Made by a program: the position numbers and the translations under genes. The notes under the pieces were generated by a model, which did not search any database, was not told the origin of the DNA, and saw only the letters and a list, made by a program, of their open reading frames with translations. From Caulobacteraceae bacterium (GTDB lineage Bacteria; Pseudomonadota; Alphaproteobacteria; Caulobacterales; Aquidulcibacteraceae): a stretch of DNA of 35,434 nt. Numbering within the stretch: the first letter of the stretch is position 1; each line of letters starts with the position of its first letter. The stretch covers positions 1 through 35,434 of the forward strand of contig WRPF01000038.1 in the NCBI GenBank assembly GCA_009773335.1, given 5' to 3'. Of the stretch, positions 17,545 through 26,326 are shown piece after piece.

Positions 17545-18303
17545 CTACCAGTCACCCCATGACGACTGGATGACGGCGAGCGCCGCGATCACCGCCGTCC
17601 CCGCGCGCAGAATTCGCGGACCGAGGGAAACCGGCACGACGTACGGCAGGCTGCGCAGCAGGCGGCGCTCCTCGGCGTCGAAGCCGCCTTCCGGCCCGGT
17701 GAGCAGCGCGAGCGCCGGCGCCCGCACGTCCCGCAACGCCTCGCCGACCGGTCGCGCGCGTCCCTGGGCTCCGCCCCATGCTGCGGACGGGTCGTCTGCC
17801 GCCTCGTCAGCATAGACGAGCGGCCTTTCCCCATCCCAGCCGTCGAGGATCCGGTGCAGCGGCAGCGGGGCTGCGATCTCCGGCACATCGAGACGTTCGG
17901 TCTGTTCGGCGGCCTCGATGGCGATTGCGCGCAGGCGTTCGAGGCGCACGGTCTCCGACACCGTGCGCCGCGTCAGCACCGGCTGCAGCGTGCGCACGCC
18001 GAGTTCGGTGGCCTTTTCCACGATGAGATCTGTGCCGTGCCGCTTCACCGGCGCAAACAGCAGCGTGAGATCGGGAGGGGCCGTCTGGGTCCGGGTCTGG
18101 GCGCCGATGGACAGGCTCGCGCCCCGCTTGCCGGCCTGCGCCAGAGTTGCAGCCCACTCGCCGTCCATGCCGTTGAAGACGCGCACCGGCGCGCCCGGCG
18201 CGAGCCGCATCACCGCCGTGAGATAGCGCGCCTGCCCCTCTTCCAGAGGAACTGCGGCGCCTGCGACGAGCGGCGCTTCGACGAAGAGGCGGGGAACGGC
18301 CAT
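17545..18303 (-). CDS. rsmE: 16S rRNA (uracil-1498-N3)-methyltransferase RsmE
   Basis: RsmE methylates U1498 of 16S rRNA with SAM. The 252-residue SPOUT-fold protein has a PUA-like N-terminal part ([28 protein letters not shown]), then [23 protein letters not shown], then the knot motifs [13 protein letters not shown] and [18 protein letters not shown]. The start at 18303 (MAVPRLF) matches homologues, though only AAGGA lies very close before it. The opposite-strand membrane protein gene begins 89 bases away, so the two share a promoter region. Confidence 0.95.
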   Translation of the reverse strand: MAVPRLFVEAPLVAGAAVPLEEGQARYLTAVMRLAPGAPVRVFNGMDGEWAATLAQAGKRGASLSIGAQTRTQTAPPDLTLLFAPVKRHGTDLIVEKATELGVRTLQPVLTRRTVSETVRLERLRAIAIEAAEQTERLDVPEIAAPLPLHRILDGWDGERPLVYADEAADDPSAAWGGAQGRARPVGEALRDVRAPALALLTGPEGGFDAEERRLLRSLPYVVPVSLGPRILRAGTAVIAALAVIQSSWGDW

Positions 18304-18391
18304 GATCCTTGCTCGCCGAAGCGGCAGCCGGTTGCAAGCCGCCTTGACCTCGCCACCTATGGCGGGAAGGAAACCGCCCGGGAAGGAAACA

Positions 18392-19054
18392 ATGGCCAGA
18401 CCCGCACGGATCGACGTCCTCCAGGGCGATGTCACGAAAGTCCAGCTCACCTCGGAAACGCACGTGATCGCGGGCGCGAAGGGCCGTGCGCCGAAGAGCG
18501 AGATCGTCAACAAGATGCGCGTCTTCCTGCGCGAGCGCGCGGGCGGGCGCGAGACGGATGTGACGTTCGCCAACACCACGGTCGGCGTGCATGAGGGGCA
18601 TTCGATCACGGTGGGACGCGCGTTCGTGCTTGGCCGTCGGGCGCCGGTGCTGTTGACGCTCGTCAACGAATCCACCGGCCAGCGCGAGGAATTCGCCGAA
18701 GGTTTCAGCCGCGCCTTGCGCACCGAGACGTTCGGGCCGCGCTGGAAGGCGTTCGGGCTTTCGGCGGCGATCTTCTTCGTTGGCTGGCTGTGGAACGCGC
18801 TGTTCGCACAGCCCACGCCCGGCGTCTGGCGCGGACTGTGGCCGCTGTTTCTGGCGTTCCTGGCCTATCCGGCATTCTGGGCGGGCGTTGCGAGCCTCGA
18901 CGGTCTCACCCGCCTGCGCAGCGACGCCGCCGAGACGGCCCGCATCCGCGCCGAGATCGCCCGCCTCTCCGGCGGCCCGCGCGACGTGACGCCGTCCATC
19001 GCCGGCCCCACGAGCGAAACCGGCGCGATCACGATCCTGCCCCCGCCGCGTTAG
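18392..19054 (+). CDS. Two-helix membrane protein of unknown function
   Basis: I do not recognise this 220-residue protein. Residues 1-125 form a soluble, mixed-charge domain (DVLQGDVTKVQLTSETHV, TVGRAFVLGRRAPVLLTLVNESTGQREEF). Two membrane helices follow (about FGLSAAIFFVGWLWNALFA and LWPLFLAFLAYPAFWAGVASL), then a charged helix and a Gly/Pro-rich tail. The N-terminal half could be a small beta-rich domain displayed on the cytoplasmic side. The ATG at 18392 has GGAAGGA just upstream; the frame is open to 18302 but would overlap rsmE's start. The zinc-finger gene follows 11 bases after its stop, so the two may be cotranscribed. Confidence 0.75.
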   Translation: MARPARIDVLQGDVTKVQLTSETHVIAGAKGRAPKSEIVNKMRVFLRERAGGRETDVTFANTTVGVHEGHSITVGRAFVLGRRAPVLLTLVNESTGQREEFAEGFSRALRTETFGPRWKAFGLSAAIFFVGWLWNALFAQPTPGVWRGLWPLFLAFLAYPAFWAGVASLDGLTRLRSDAAETARIRAEIARLSGGPRDVTPSIAGPTSETGAITILPPPR

Positions 19055-19065
19055 AGGTTGCTCCG

Positions 19066-19299
19066 ATGAGTGTGCTGACTTGTAGCTGGTGTGGCGGCGG
19101 CCCCAATGACTATCGAAAGATCATAGCGGGTCCGGGAACACTGATATGTGACCAGTGCGTATTGAGATGCCTGACGGTGATCGCCGACGATAAGAATTGG
19201 CTAGATCGCGCAATATCCGATGCTCTACTTAAACACGCAGAAATTGACCTGATAGTTAGCCATCGACGATCCGCAGATGAGACGGACCCTCTCAGCTGA
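19066..19299 (+). CDS. Stand-alone ClpX-type C4 zinc-finger protein
   Basis: A 77-residue protein whose first 35 residues match the zinc-binding domain of ClpX: CSWCGG (Cys6, Cys9), then RKIIAGPGTLICDQCV (Cys28, Cys31). In ClpX this domain dimerises and recognises adaptors and substrates. Here no AAA ATPase follows, only a short helical tail (WLDRAISDALLKHAEIDLIVSHRRS). By hand count the gene is 121/234 G+C (about 52%), well below its neighbours, with four ATA, two CTA and one AGA codon, suggesting recent transfer. GAGG lies eight bases before the ATG. Role unknown; an adaptor or modulator of ClpXP is one possibility. Confidence 0.82.
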   Translation: MSVLTCSWCGGGPNDYRKIIAGPGTLICDQCVLRCLTVIADDKNWLDRAISDALLKHAEIDLIVSHRRSADETDPLS

Positions 19300-19336
19300 G
19301 CTTGTCGTTGGAACGACAATCGGCTTGGGTGCGGCC

Positions 19337-20710
19337 ATGCGCTCACTCTTCCTCGCCCTCGTCACCCTCGTCTTCATCGCACCGGCGCAGGCCGCCCCGC
19401 TCGATCCTGCGCTCGCGCGCGAGATCGATGCGGTCGCCAACGAGACGCTGCGCGCCTCGGGCGTGCCGAGCGCCTCCATCGCCATCGTCCGCGACGGCGA
19501 GATCGCCTATGCGCAGGCCTACGGACAGGCGCGGCGCGGCGTGCGCGCGACCACGGAGACGCGCTACGCCATCGGCTCGATCTCCAAGCAGTTCACCGCC
19601 GCCGCGATCCTCATGCTCGCCGAGGACGGGAGGCTGACGCTCGACGACAGGATCGATCCCTACGTGCCGACGCTTACGCGCGGGCGCGACATCTCCATCC
19701 GCCAGATCCTGTCGCACACCTCGGGCTATCGCGATTACTGGCCGCAGGACTTCGTGCCGGGCCTGATGGAGCGCCCCACCAACGCGCAGGCGACGCTGAC
19801 CCGCTGGGCGCGCATCCCGCTCGATTACGAGCCGGGCGCGGAATACCGCTACTCGAACACCGGTTTCACCATCGCGGGGCTGATCGTCGAGAAGGTCGCC
19901 GGCGCGCCGCTCCAACAGGTCCAGCAGCAGCGCATCTTCAACCGCCTTGGCATGACTGGCGTGACGGAGATCGACAGCGGTCCGCTCACGGGGCCGGTCG
20001 ATTCACAAGGGTTTGCGCGTTGGGCGGACGGGCCTGTGCGCCCCGCCGTGAAGGAAGGCCGCGGCTGGCTCTACGCCATCGGCGAACTCGCCATGCGACC
20101 GACGGATCTCGCGCTGTGGAACATCTCGCTGATGAAGGGAACACTGCTGAAGCCCGCATCTCTCACCGCGATGACGACATCGGTGACGCTGACCAACGGC
20201 CAGCCGGCGAACTACGGCGCGGGTCTCGATGTGCGCACCATTGGCGGCAAGCGCGTGTGGAGCCATGGCGGCGCGGTGTCGGGCTATCTCGCCAACAACG
20301 CCATCTACGCCGACGAGAACCTCGCCATCACGGTGCTCACGAACGGCGAGTTCGGCGGCGTGCAGGACGCGCTGACGGCGCGGCTCGGCTTCCTCTTGCG
20401 CGCGCAACCGCCGAAGGTGATCGCCGCGCGCGACATGCTCGCCCAGTTCCAGCGCGGCCAGATCGACCGCGCACGCTTCACGCCGAATGGCTCCGCCTAC
20501 TACACGGACGCCGCAGTCCGCGAACTCGCGCGCCTTCTCCGCCCGCTCGGGCCGGCTCGGCTCATCCAGCTGCAGGCGGACCGCCTGCGGGGCGGCCTCA
20601 CCGTGGAAGTCTACGCCGTCACCTTCGCGGACCGGCGCGCCACGATCGTCGCCCGCGCCGACCCCGCGACGGGCCGGTACGAGCAGTTCGTCGTCGACTT
20701 CGGCGCGTGA
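19337..20710 (+). CDS. Exported serine beta-lactamase-like hydrolase
   Basis: A 457-residue member of the class C beta-lactamase / D-alanyl-D-alanine carboxypeptidase-like / EstB family. A signal peptide (MRSLFLALVTLVFIAPAQA) leads to the catalytic S-x-x-K motif at Ser81-Lys84 (GSISKQF), the Y-S-N motif at 172-174 (YRYSNTGF), and SHGGAVSGY near the third active-site strand. A C-terminal extension follows the catalytic domain. Such proteins act in the periplasm as peptidases, esterases or lactonases; resistance activity cannot be inferred. The frame opens at 19277, overlapping the zinc-finger gene, but the signal peptide begins at 19337. The ribosome-binding site is poor. Confidence 0.9.
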   Translation: MRSLFLALVTLVFIAPAQAAPLDPALAREIDAVANETLRASGVPSASIAIVRDGEIAYAQAYGQARRGVRATTETRYAIGSISKQFTAAAILMLAEDGRLTLDDRIDPYVPTLTRGRDISIRQILSHTSGYRDYWPQDFVPGLMERPTNAQATLTRWARIPLDYEPGAEYRYSNTGFTIAGLIVEKVAGAPLQQVQQQRIFNRLGMTGVTEIDSGPLTGPVDSQGFARWADGPVRPAVKEGRGWLYAIGELAMRPTDLALWNISLMKGTLLKPASLTAMTTSVTLTNGQPANYGAGLDVRTIGGKRVWSHGGAVSGYLANNAIYADENLAITVLTNGEFGGVQDALTARLGFLLRAQPPKVIAARDMLAQFQRGQIDRARFTPNGSAYYTDAAVRELARLLRPLGPARLIQLQADRLRGGLTVEVYAVTFADRRATIVARADPATGRYEQFVVDFGA

Positions 20711-20755
20711 ACCGCCGAAGGGCCCCAACGCCTCCGATCAAAAGCACGTCGCGGG

Positions 20756-20781
20756 GGAACCATTTACCCCCGCTGCCGGTT
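20756..20781 (+). promoter_or_regulatory. EcfG (general stress sigma factor)-type promoter
   Basis: GGAAC at 20756-20760 followed by 17 bases and GGTT (19 bases to the TT) matches the alphaproteobacterial EcfG/RpoE2 pattern (GGAAC, 18-19 bases, TT). It lies about 50 bases before the receiver gene. GCGGGGG/CCCCCGC (20751-20757 and 20767-20773) forms an overlapping inverted repeat. Confidence 0.5.
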
Positions 20782-20831
20782 GTTGGGGGGATGCCTTCAA
20801 GGATGCGCGCTCCCGCGCGAGGTCCGACGGC

Positions 20832-21215
20832 ATGGCCCAGGTGGCAGTGGTGAGCGCAGTGCTGATCGTCGAAGACGAGGTGTTCACCCGGGAAATGGCC
20901 AAGATGCTGGTCGAGGAATGGGGCTACCATGCCCATTCCGCCAGCGACGCAGATGAAGCGTTCGCAGTGCTTCGGTCGCAGACGCCGATCAACGTGCTGT
21001 TCACCGACATCTATCTCAAGAAGCAGGTCCTCGGCGGGCTCGATGTGGCGCGCGAGGCCGTCAGACGCTGGCCGGACATCCGGGTCCTGTACACGACCGG
21101 CAACGCCGCGTCCGAAACACTGCGGGAACAGTTTGTCCCCGGCGCCGGTTTCATACCCAAACCCTATTCGCCGGATCAGCTCAAGGCAGCGCTGGACGGC
21201 CTGACTGTTCAATGA
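20832..21215 (+). CDS. Single-domain response regulator
   Basis: A 127-residue stand-alone receiver domain with no output domain. The acidic pocket is VEDE (Glu14, Asp15), the phospho-acceptor is Asp59 in VLFTDIYL, and the switch residues are Thr89 (LYTTGNA) and Lys110 in IPKPYSPDQL. Such proteins pass phosphate to other partners or act by protein contact. Its stop overlaps the start of the histidine kinase gene by four bases (ATGA), so the two are translationally coupled and almost certainly partners. The start at 20832 has GCGAGG nine bases upstream. Confidence 0.93.
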   Translation: MAQVAVVSAVLIVEDEVFTREMAKMLVEEWGYHAHSASDADEAFAVLRSQTPINVLFTDIYLKKQVLGGLDVAREAVRRWPDIRVLYTTGNAASETLREQFVPGAGFIPKPYSPDQLKAALDGLTVQ

Positions 21216-22606
21216 GCGAAAAACAGCCAAACGCCATGGTCGAAATCGCAGCCAGCGAAATCGTGGAGACCGTACCGAGCGCCCTCATCATCCTCGACAA
21301 CAATCTCATCATCACGTCCGCCAATCGCGCATTCTACCAGACCTTCCGCACCAGCAGCCGCGATACCGAAGGCTGCCTCATCTACGATCTCGGCAACCGC
21401 CAGTGGGACATCCCCGCGCTCCGCACGCTTCTGGAGAGCGTCATCCCGCACCGGACGTCGGTCGAGGGGTTCGAGGTGGAGCACGATTTCCCGACGATCG
21501 GGCTGCGCACCATGCTGGTCAACGCCCGCAAGATCTTCAGTCCCGGCAACACCGGCGCGATCCTGCTCGCCATCGAGGACGTCAGCGAGGAACGCGCTGC
21601 GCGCGCCGAGAGCAAACGCATCTGGCAGCTCACCCAGAGCATCGTCGACACGATCCGCGACCCGCTCGTGGTGCTCGAAGACAACATGACCATCGTGATC
21701 GCCAGCAAGGCCTTTCTGACCATGTTCGGCACGACGGAGGCCGAGACGCGCGGACGGCGCGTATCCGATCTCGGCCAGCACCAGTGGGACGTGCCCGCGC
21801 TGCGCAATCTCATGGACAAGGTGCTTCCCGAGAACACGCCCATCGAGAGCTTCGAGATCGAGGACGATTTCCCGGGCCTCGGCCGCCGGGTCTTCAACCT
21901 GAACGCCCGCAAGGTGTCCCAGCCGGGAAACCACGCCCACCGCATGCTGCTGGTGTTCGAGGACGTCACCGACCGCAAGCAGCGCGAACGCGACGCCGTC
22001 ACGCTCGCCAACGAGATATCCCACCGGATCAAGAACAACCTGCAGATCGTCGTCGGCCTCATCGCCTACGAAGTGAAGTGGACCGCCGCGCCCTGCGTGA
22101 TCGGCTACAAGGCGATGCAGGCGCGCATCGCCGCCATCGCGCAGCTGTACGACCTTATCTCACAGTCGAGCCACGGACCGACGGTCGCCATCGCCGCGTA
22201 CCTGCGCGAGATCGCGAAAGCCATGGCGGCGAGCCTGCTGGGCGATTCCTCCGGCGTCGACATAGAGGTCCAGGCCGAAGCGCTGGAAATCGATTCAGAC
22301 CGCGCGGTCCCCTTCGGCCTGCTCGTCAACGAACTTGCGACAAACGCAATCAAGCACGCCTTTCCCGACGGACGCGGACACATCGTGCTGCGGGTCGCCA
22401 GGGTCGGTGACGAGATCGAACTGACCGTCGCCGACGACGGCATCGGCATGGACGCGGCGGACCATGCGCGATCGCCGGACAAGCACGGCGCCGACTACGT
22501 CGCGATATTCCTGCGACAGCTGGGCGGGCGGACAATTCCCGCCGCATCGGACGCGCCGGGAACCACGGTGACCGTGCGTCTGCCCCTTCTCACGGGATCT
22601 GTCTGA
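21212..22606 (+). CDS. Soluble HisKA_2-type histidine kinase with two PAS domains
   Basis: A 464-residue cytosolic sensor kinase without membrane segments. Two PAS domains (about 15-128 and 140-258) are obvious tandem duplicates: both carry a DLGxxQWDxPALR block and a later FExExDFPxxGxRxxxxNARK block. The phospho-acceptor is His271 in EISHRIKNNLQIVVGL, the HisKA_2 signature. The ATPase part has the N box NELATNAIKHAF and DDGIGM, then GADYVAIFLRQLGG in place of the usual second Gly-rich box. Kinases of this group often feed the alphaproteobacterial general stress response, which fits the promoter ahead of the operon. Signal unknown. Confidence 0.93.
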   Translation: MSEKQPNAMVEIAASEIVETVPSALIILDNNLIITSANRAFYQTFRTSSRDTEGCLIYDLGNRQWDIPALRTLLESVIPHRTSVEGFEVEHDFPTIGLRTMLVNARKIFSPGNTGAILLAIEDVSEERAARAESKRIWQLTQSIVDTIRDPLVVLEDNMTIVIASKAFLTMFGTTEAETRGRRVSDLGQHQWDVPALRNLMDKVLPENTPIESFEIEDDFPGLGRRVFNLNARKVSQPGNHAHRMLLVFEDVTDRKQRERDAVTLANEISHRIKNNLQIVVGLIAYEVKWTAAPCVIGYKAMQARIAAIAQLYDLISQSSHGPTVAIAAYLREIAKAMAASLLGDSSGVDIEVQAEALEIDSDRAVPFGLLVNELATNAIKHAFPDGRGHIVLRVARVGDEIELTVADDGIGMDAADHARSPDKHGADYVAIFLRQLGGRTIPAASDAPGTTVTVRLPLLTGSV

Positions 22607-22627
22607 AGCAGTGCCCCCGCTCCGCGC

Positions 22628-24097
22628 TCAAGCGATCTCGTAGTCCGCCAGCGCCAATTCCTTCGTGCGCTTGGCATATTCCCGCGTGTGCCAGCCCCAG
22701 TTCTGGGTGATGCGGCCGCCGGCGGTCTTGTACCAGGAATGGCAGTGCGGATCGGCCCAGACGGTGCGGGCGAGCTTTTCCTGAAGCTCGGCGTTGAAGC
22801 GCGTCTGCGCGTCCGGTTTCACCTCGATCGATTTCGCGCCCTTGTCGCGCAGCTTCTTCAGCGCATCGACGGTGTAGCCGACCTGCTGCTCGATCATGAA
22901 GGTGATCGTGTTGTGGCCGAGATTGGTGTTGGGCCCGTAGAGCATGAACATGTTCGGGAAGCCCGCAGTGGTGACGCCGAGATAGGCTTCGGGCGTCTCC
23001 TTCCACATTTCCTGCAGGTGCACGCCGTTCCTGCCGATGACGTCCATCGACCAGTGCCAGCCTGTTGTTTCAAAGCCGGTCGCCCAGACGATCACGTCGC
23101 AGGGATGCTCGACGCCGTCTTTCGTCACCACGCCCGTGGGCGTGATGCGCTCGATGCCCTCGGTGACGAGCGAGACGTTGTCGCGTTGCAGCGCGGGGTA
23201 GAAGTCATCGACGATCAGCACGCGCTTGCAGCCGATGGGATAGTCCGGCGTCAGTTTCCTGCGCAATTCGGGATCGGTCACCTGCGCGTGCATGTGGTTG
23301 AGCGCCTGCTTTGTCAGCGCCGCGCGTCCCGCGTCCGTCCACTCGAACGCCTGCCAGAAGAAGCGGTCCGCGCGCTCGTAGATCAGCTCGCGGTTCATGG
23401 CGCCGAGGCGCATGGCCGCTTCGAGATCGGTGAAGAAGAGCGCCTTGTCCTCGTCGGTGATCTCCATGTCGTTGCGCGGGATGCACCAGTTTGGCGTGCG
23501 CTGGAACACGTCGAGATGGCCCGCGACCTTCGCCACTTCGGGAATAAGCTGCACCGCGCTCGCCGCCGAGCCGATGCACGCCACGCGCTTGCCCTTGAGA
23601 TCGACGGATTTGTCCCAGCGTGCGGAGTGGAAGGACGGGCCCTTGAAGCTGTCCTTGCCGGGGATGTCCGGAGTCGACGGACGGTTGAGCTGGCCGAGCG
23701 CGGGCACGATCACTTCCGCTTCGTAGCGCGTCCCCTGTTTCGTGGTGATGTTCCAGACGCCCTTGGCGTCGTCCCAGACCGCGCGCGTGGGCTCCTCGCC
23801 GAGCTTGAGGCTGGGGCGGAGCTGGAACTGGTCGCAGAGGTCTTCCGTGTAGGCCTGCACTTCCGGCGCGCGCGGGAAGAGGTGGCTCCACTTCGGATTG
23901 GGCGCGAAGGAAAATTCGTAGAGCGCCACGGGCGTGTCGCAGCAGCAGCCGGGATACTCGTTGTCGCGCCAGGTGCCGCCGACCTTTTCGGCCTTCTCCA
24001 GGATCGTCACCTCGTCGAAGCCGGCTTCCTTGAGCCTGATGGCGGCGCACAGGCCCCCGAGTCCGGCCCCGATGACGGCGACGCGTGGCTTCGACAT
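22628..24097 (-). CDS. Flavin-dependent Baeyer-Villiger-type monooxygenase
   Basis: A 489-residue FAD/NADPH enzyme that inserts oxygen next to a carbonyl or hydroxylates related substrates. The FAD-binding motif is VIGAGLGGLCAAIRL (residues 9-22), the signature F-x-G-x-x-x-H-x-x-x-W-D is intact at 151-162 (FKGPSFHSARWD), and the NADPH Rossmann motif is CIGSAASAVQLIPE, followed later by IVWATGFET. The start at 24097 has GGAGG six bases before it. Substrate (cyclic ketone, steroid or other) cannot be read from sequence. It ends 21 bases from the convergent kinase gene. Confidence 0.92.
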   Translation of the reverse strand: MSKPRVAVIGAGLGGLCAAIRLKEAGFDEVTILEKAEKVGGTWRDNEYPGCCCDTPVALYEFSFAPNPKWSHLFPRAPEVQAYTEDLCDQFQLRPSLKLGEEPTRAVWDDAKGVWNITTKQGTRYEAEVIVPALGQLNRPSTPDIPGKDSFKGPSFHSARWDKSVDLKGKRVACIGSAASAVQLIPEVAKVAGHLDVFQRTPNWCIPRNDMEITDEDKALFFTDLEAAMRLGAMNRELIYERADRFFWQAFEWTDAGRAALTKQALNHMHAQVTDPELRRKLTPDYPIGCKRVLIVDDFYPALQRDNVSLVTEGIERITPTGVVTKDGVEHPCDVIVWATGFETTGWHWSMDVIGRNGVHLQEMWKETPEAYLGVTTAGFPNMFMLYGPNTNLGHNTITFMIEQQVGYTVDALKKLRDKGAKSIEVKPDAQTRFNAELQEKLARTVWADPHCHSWYKTAGGRITQNWGWHTREYAKRTKELALADYEIA

Positions 24098-24242
24098 GGC
24101 GTTCCTCCCATTTTTCCCGGACCATAACACCAAGCGGCGACGGCGCGCAGCCGTACCGTAGCGTCAGTCTGCGCACGCGCCGGCCATTGCGAGCGTGGCG
24201 GAACCCGTGCAATTTTCCGGTACTGCGGGAGAGGGCGTGACA

Positions 24243-25442
24243 ATGCGCAAGCTGCAATCGGCATTGGCAGGCATTCTGGCGGCGCTCGCCGTCATCGCCA
24301 TCGGCGGCGCCCAGGCTGGAATGGGCGATCCTCGTTCATCGGCCCCGACCCGCTCACGCATCGTGATCCCGCCGCCCGCACCGCGGGCGCAGAGTGGATG
24401 GACGCAAATCGTCAATCCGGGCCCCCAGCCGCTCAAGATCTTCTACAAGGCAAGTACCGAGGACTTTGTCGCCGTCGCCACGCCGGAGAGCGAGACGCTG
24501 TTGTTGTCGGAAGGATTCCAGTTCGTGCGGACGGACGGACTGGTCATGCCCTGGCGCAGCTCGGACACCGTCGCGCTCAACCTTGTCCGTTGCCAGAGCT
24601 GGACGAACGGTCAGTCGCGGACGTCCTATGCAACCACGACGGCTCCGCCAAGCGTTCATCGTTGCGATGTCATCCGGGAAGAAGGCAGCGTCTACATCCA
24701 CCCCGCGCCGGACAGAATGGAACTCATTGCCTACTGGAACGGCGTGAAAGGCGAAAGCGCGCTCGGCGCGTTTCTCGCCGCCGAGACCCTGTATCGCAAT
24801 GCGTCCCTCGCACCCGGCAAAATCGAAGGATTCGTGCCGCGAACTGATCCGGACAGCGCATGGCGACAGCAACGATCGTTCTGGGATCCGATCGCTGAAG
24901 ACAATCTCACCGCGGCGGGGCCGGGTCTGACGGGGATCACCGGCTATGGGCAGGCCATTCGCAGCGGCCTGCATGCGTACGTGCGCGATGAAGGATTCGT
25001 TGCGACGTCCCCCGCGGCGGGCATGACGCCGCTCTACGCCTACTTTCGCCAGCACCAGCGCTCCAATGGATCGACGCGACGCGACTACTTTCTCGGCGCC
25101 ACGCCGCAGGCGGCTGCCGACGCGGCGGCGCTTGGATACGCGGTCATCACCATCGACGGCTTCTGCCATACGACGCAACAGCCGGGCGCCGTTCCGTTGA
25201 AGCGATACTGGCATGCGGGCCGAGGGGACTACTTCACACTTGCCTCCTCTGCCAGCGAAGCATCCGCCGTGGCCGCCGGATACCAGTATGTCGGCACGGA
25301 GTGCTATGTACCGCTGGCGCGGCCCGCCGAGACCCTGATGCTTCGTCCTCTGGGGCCGCGACAGACTCGCCCTCTGCCGAGGCGCTCGTTGCCGACTGCG
25401 CCGTCTCCGGTTCCGCTGCCGTCGACCAAGCCGCCGATGTGA
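24243..25442 (+). CDS. Exported protein with DUF5648-like repeats
   Basis: A 399-residue protein with a signal peptide (MRKLQSALAGILAALAVIAIGGAQA), a Pro-rich linker, and about five degenerate repeats of some 45-50 residues. The last is clearest: PLKRYWHAGRGDYFTLASSASEASAVAAGYQYVGTECYVP. It follows the pattern seen in DUF5648 repeats (LYR-Y/W-N..GDHFYT....E...A...GY...G). Others begin LKIFYKASTEDFVAVA, MELIAYWNGVKG and PLYAYFRQHQ. Such repeats occur in secreted surface or matrix proteins of unknown function. Several Cys suggest disulfides. The tail is Pro/Arg-rich. The ATG at 24243 has GAGAGGG upstream. Confidence 0.75.
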   Translation: MRKLQSALAGILAALAVIAIGGAQAGMGDPRSSAPTRSRIVIPPPAPRAQSGWTQIVNPGPQPLKIFYKASTEDFVAVATPESETLLLSEGFQFVRTDGLVMPWRSSDTVALNLVRCQSWTNGQSRTSYATTTAPPSVHRCDVIREEGSVYIHPAPDRMELIAYWNGVKGESALGAFLAAETLYRNASLAPGKIEGFVPRTDPDSAWRQQRSFWDPIAEDNLTAAGPGLTGITGYGQAIRSGLHAYVRDEGFVATSPAAGMTPLYAYFRQHQRSNGSTRRDYFLGATPQAAADAAALGYAVITIDGFCHTTQQPGAVPLKRYWHAGRGDYFTLASSASEASAVAAGYQYVGTECYVPLARPAETLMLRPLGPRQTRPLPRRSLPTAPSPVPLPSTKPPM

Positions 25443-25452
25443 GCATCAGTCA

Positions 25453-26202
25453 TCATGTCAGAGCATCGACTACCGGGGTCAGCATCGGCCCGATCTCCTC
25501 GTGCACCACCAGATCCGCCATGTCGTCGAGCGGCGTCGCCTCGCGGTTGACGATGACGAGTTTCGCGCCGGCGCGCTTGGCGATGACGGGGAAATTCGCC
25601 GCCGGCGTCACCACCAGCGAGGAGCCGAGCACGAGGAAGAGGTCGCACGCGCGGCTCGCAAGGTCGGCGTGCGCCATCGGGATGTCCGGCATCGGCTGGC
25701 CAAAGGAGATGGTGGCGGTCTTCACGAGGCCCCCGCACGCGCGGCACGTGGGGATTTCGCCGCGGTCGACGAAGACGGGGCGCAGGTCGTCGAGTTCGTG
25801 GCGTTCGCCGCAGTCGAGGCATTTCGCATAGCTCGCGTTGCCGTGCAGCTCGATGATCCGCTCCTCCGGCACGCCGCTGTCCTGGTGCAGGTTGTCGACG
25901 TTCTGGGTGATCACCGCGAACGCCTTGTCGCGCTCGACGAGGCGCGCGACCGCGTAGTGGCCCGCGTTCGGTTTCTTGCCGACCCAGCCGGCCGCGCCGC
26001 TGAACACACGGCGCCAGGCCTCGCGGCGCATGGCTTCGTCCGCGACGAAGTCCTGGAAGTAGATCGGGCTCATCCTGGTCCAGACCCCGCCGGGGCTGCG
26101 GAAGTCCGGGATGCCGGATTCGGTGGAGATGCCTGCGCCGGTGAACACGGCGATGTTCCCGGCGGCGTGGAAGAGGTCGCGGAGGCGGTCGGTCTGTGAC
26201 AT
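25453..26202 (-). CDS. NAD-dependent protein deacylase (sirtuin, Sir2 family)
   Basis: A 249-residue cytosolic sirtuin that removes acyl groups from protein lysines using NAD. Motifs visible are FTGAGISTESGIPDFRS (residues 20-36), ITQNVDNLH (98-106), the catalytic His120 in ELHGN, and a zinc site Cys128-x2-Cys131 and Cys153-x2-Cys156. LVLGSSLVVTPAANFP and IVNREATPLD complete the NAD-binding fold. It resembles bacterial CobB, though acyl specificity is not evident. It ends ten bases from the convergent repeat-protein gene and is divergent from uvrD. Confidence 0.94.
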   Translation of the reverse strand: MSQTDRLRDLFHAAGNIAVFTGAGISTESGIPDFRSPGGVWTRMSPIYFQDFVADEAMRREAWRRVFSGAAGWVGKKPNAGHYAVARLVERDKAFAVITQNVDNLHQDSGVPEERIIELHGNASYAKCLDCGERHELDDLRPVFVDRGEIPTCRACGGLVKTATISFGQPMPDIPMAHADLASRACDLFLVLGSSLVVTPAANFPVIAKRAGAKLVIVNREATPLDDMADLVVHEEIGPMLTPVVDALT

Positions 26203-26326
26203 GCCCCCAGACTAGCACGGACGACCACAGCCTCCCGGCGCGTCTGGGTCACCCCCGCCGCCGGCAGTCGGCCGGGTGAACCGTTCCCCGTTCGTGCTAT
26301 CTATGGTCATGAGAGCCGCCGAATCG

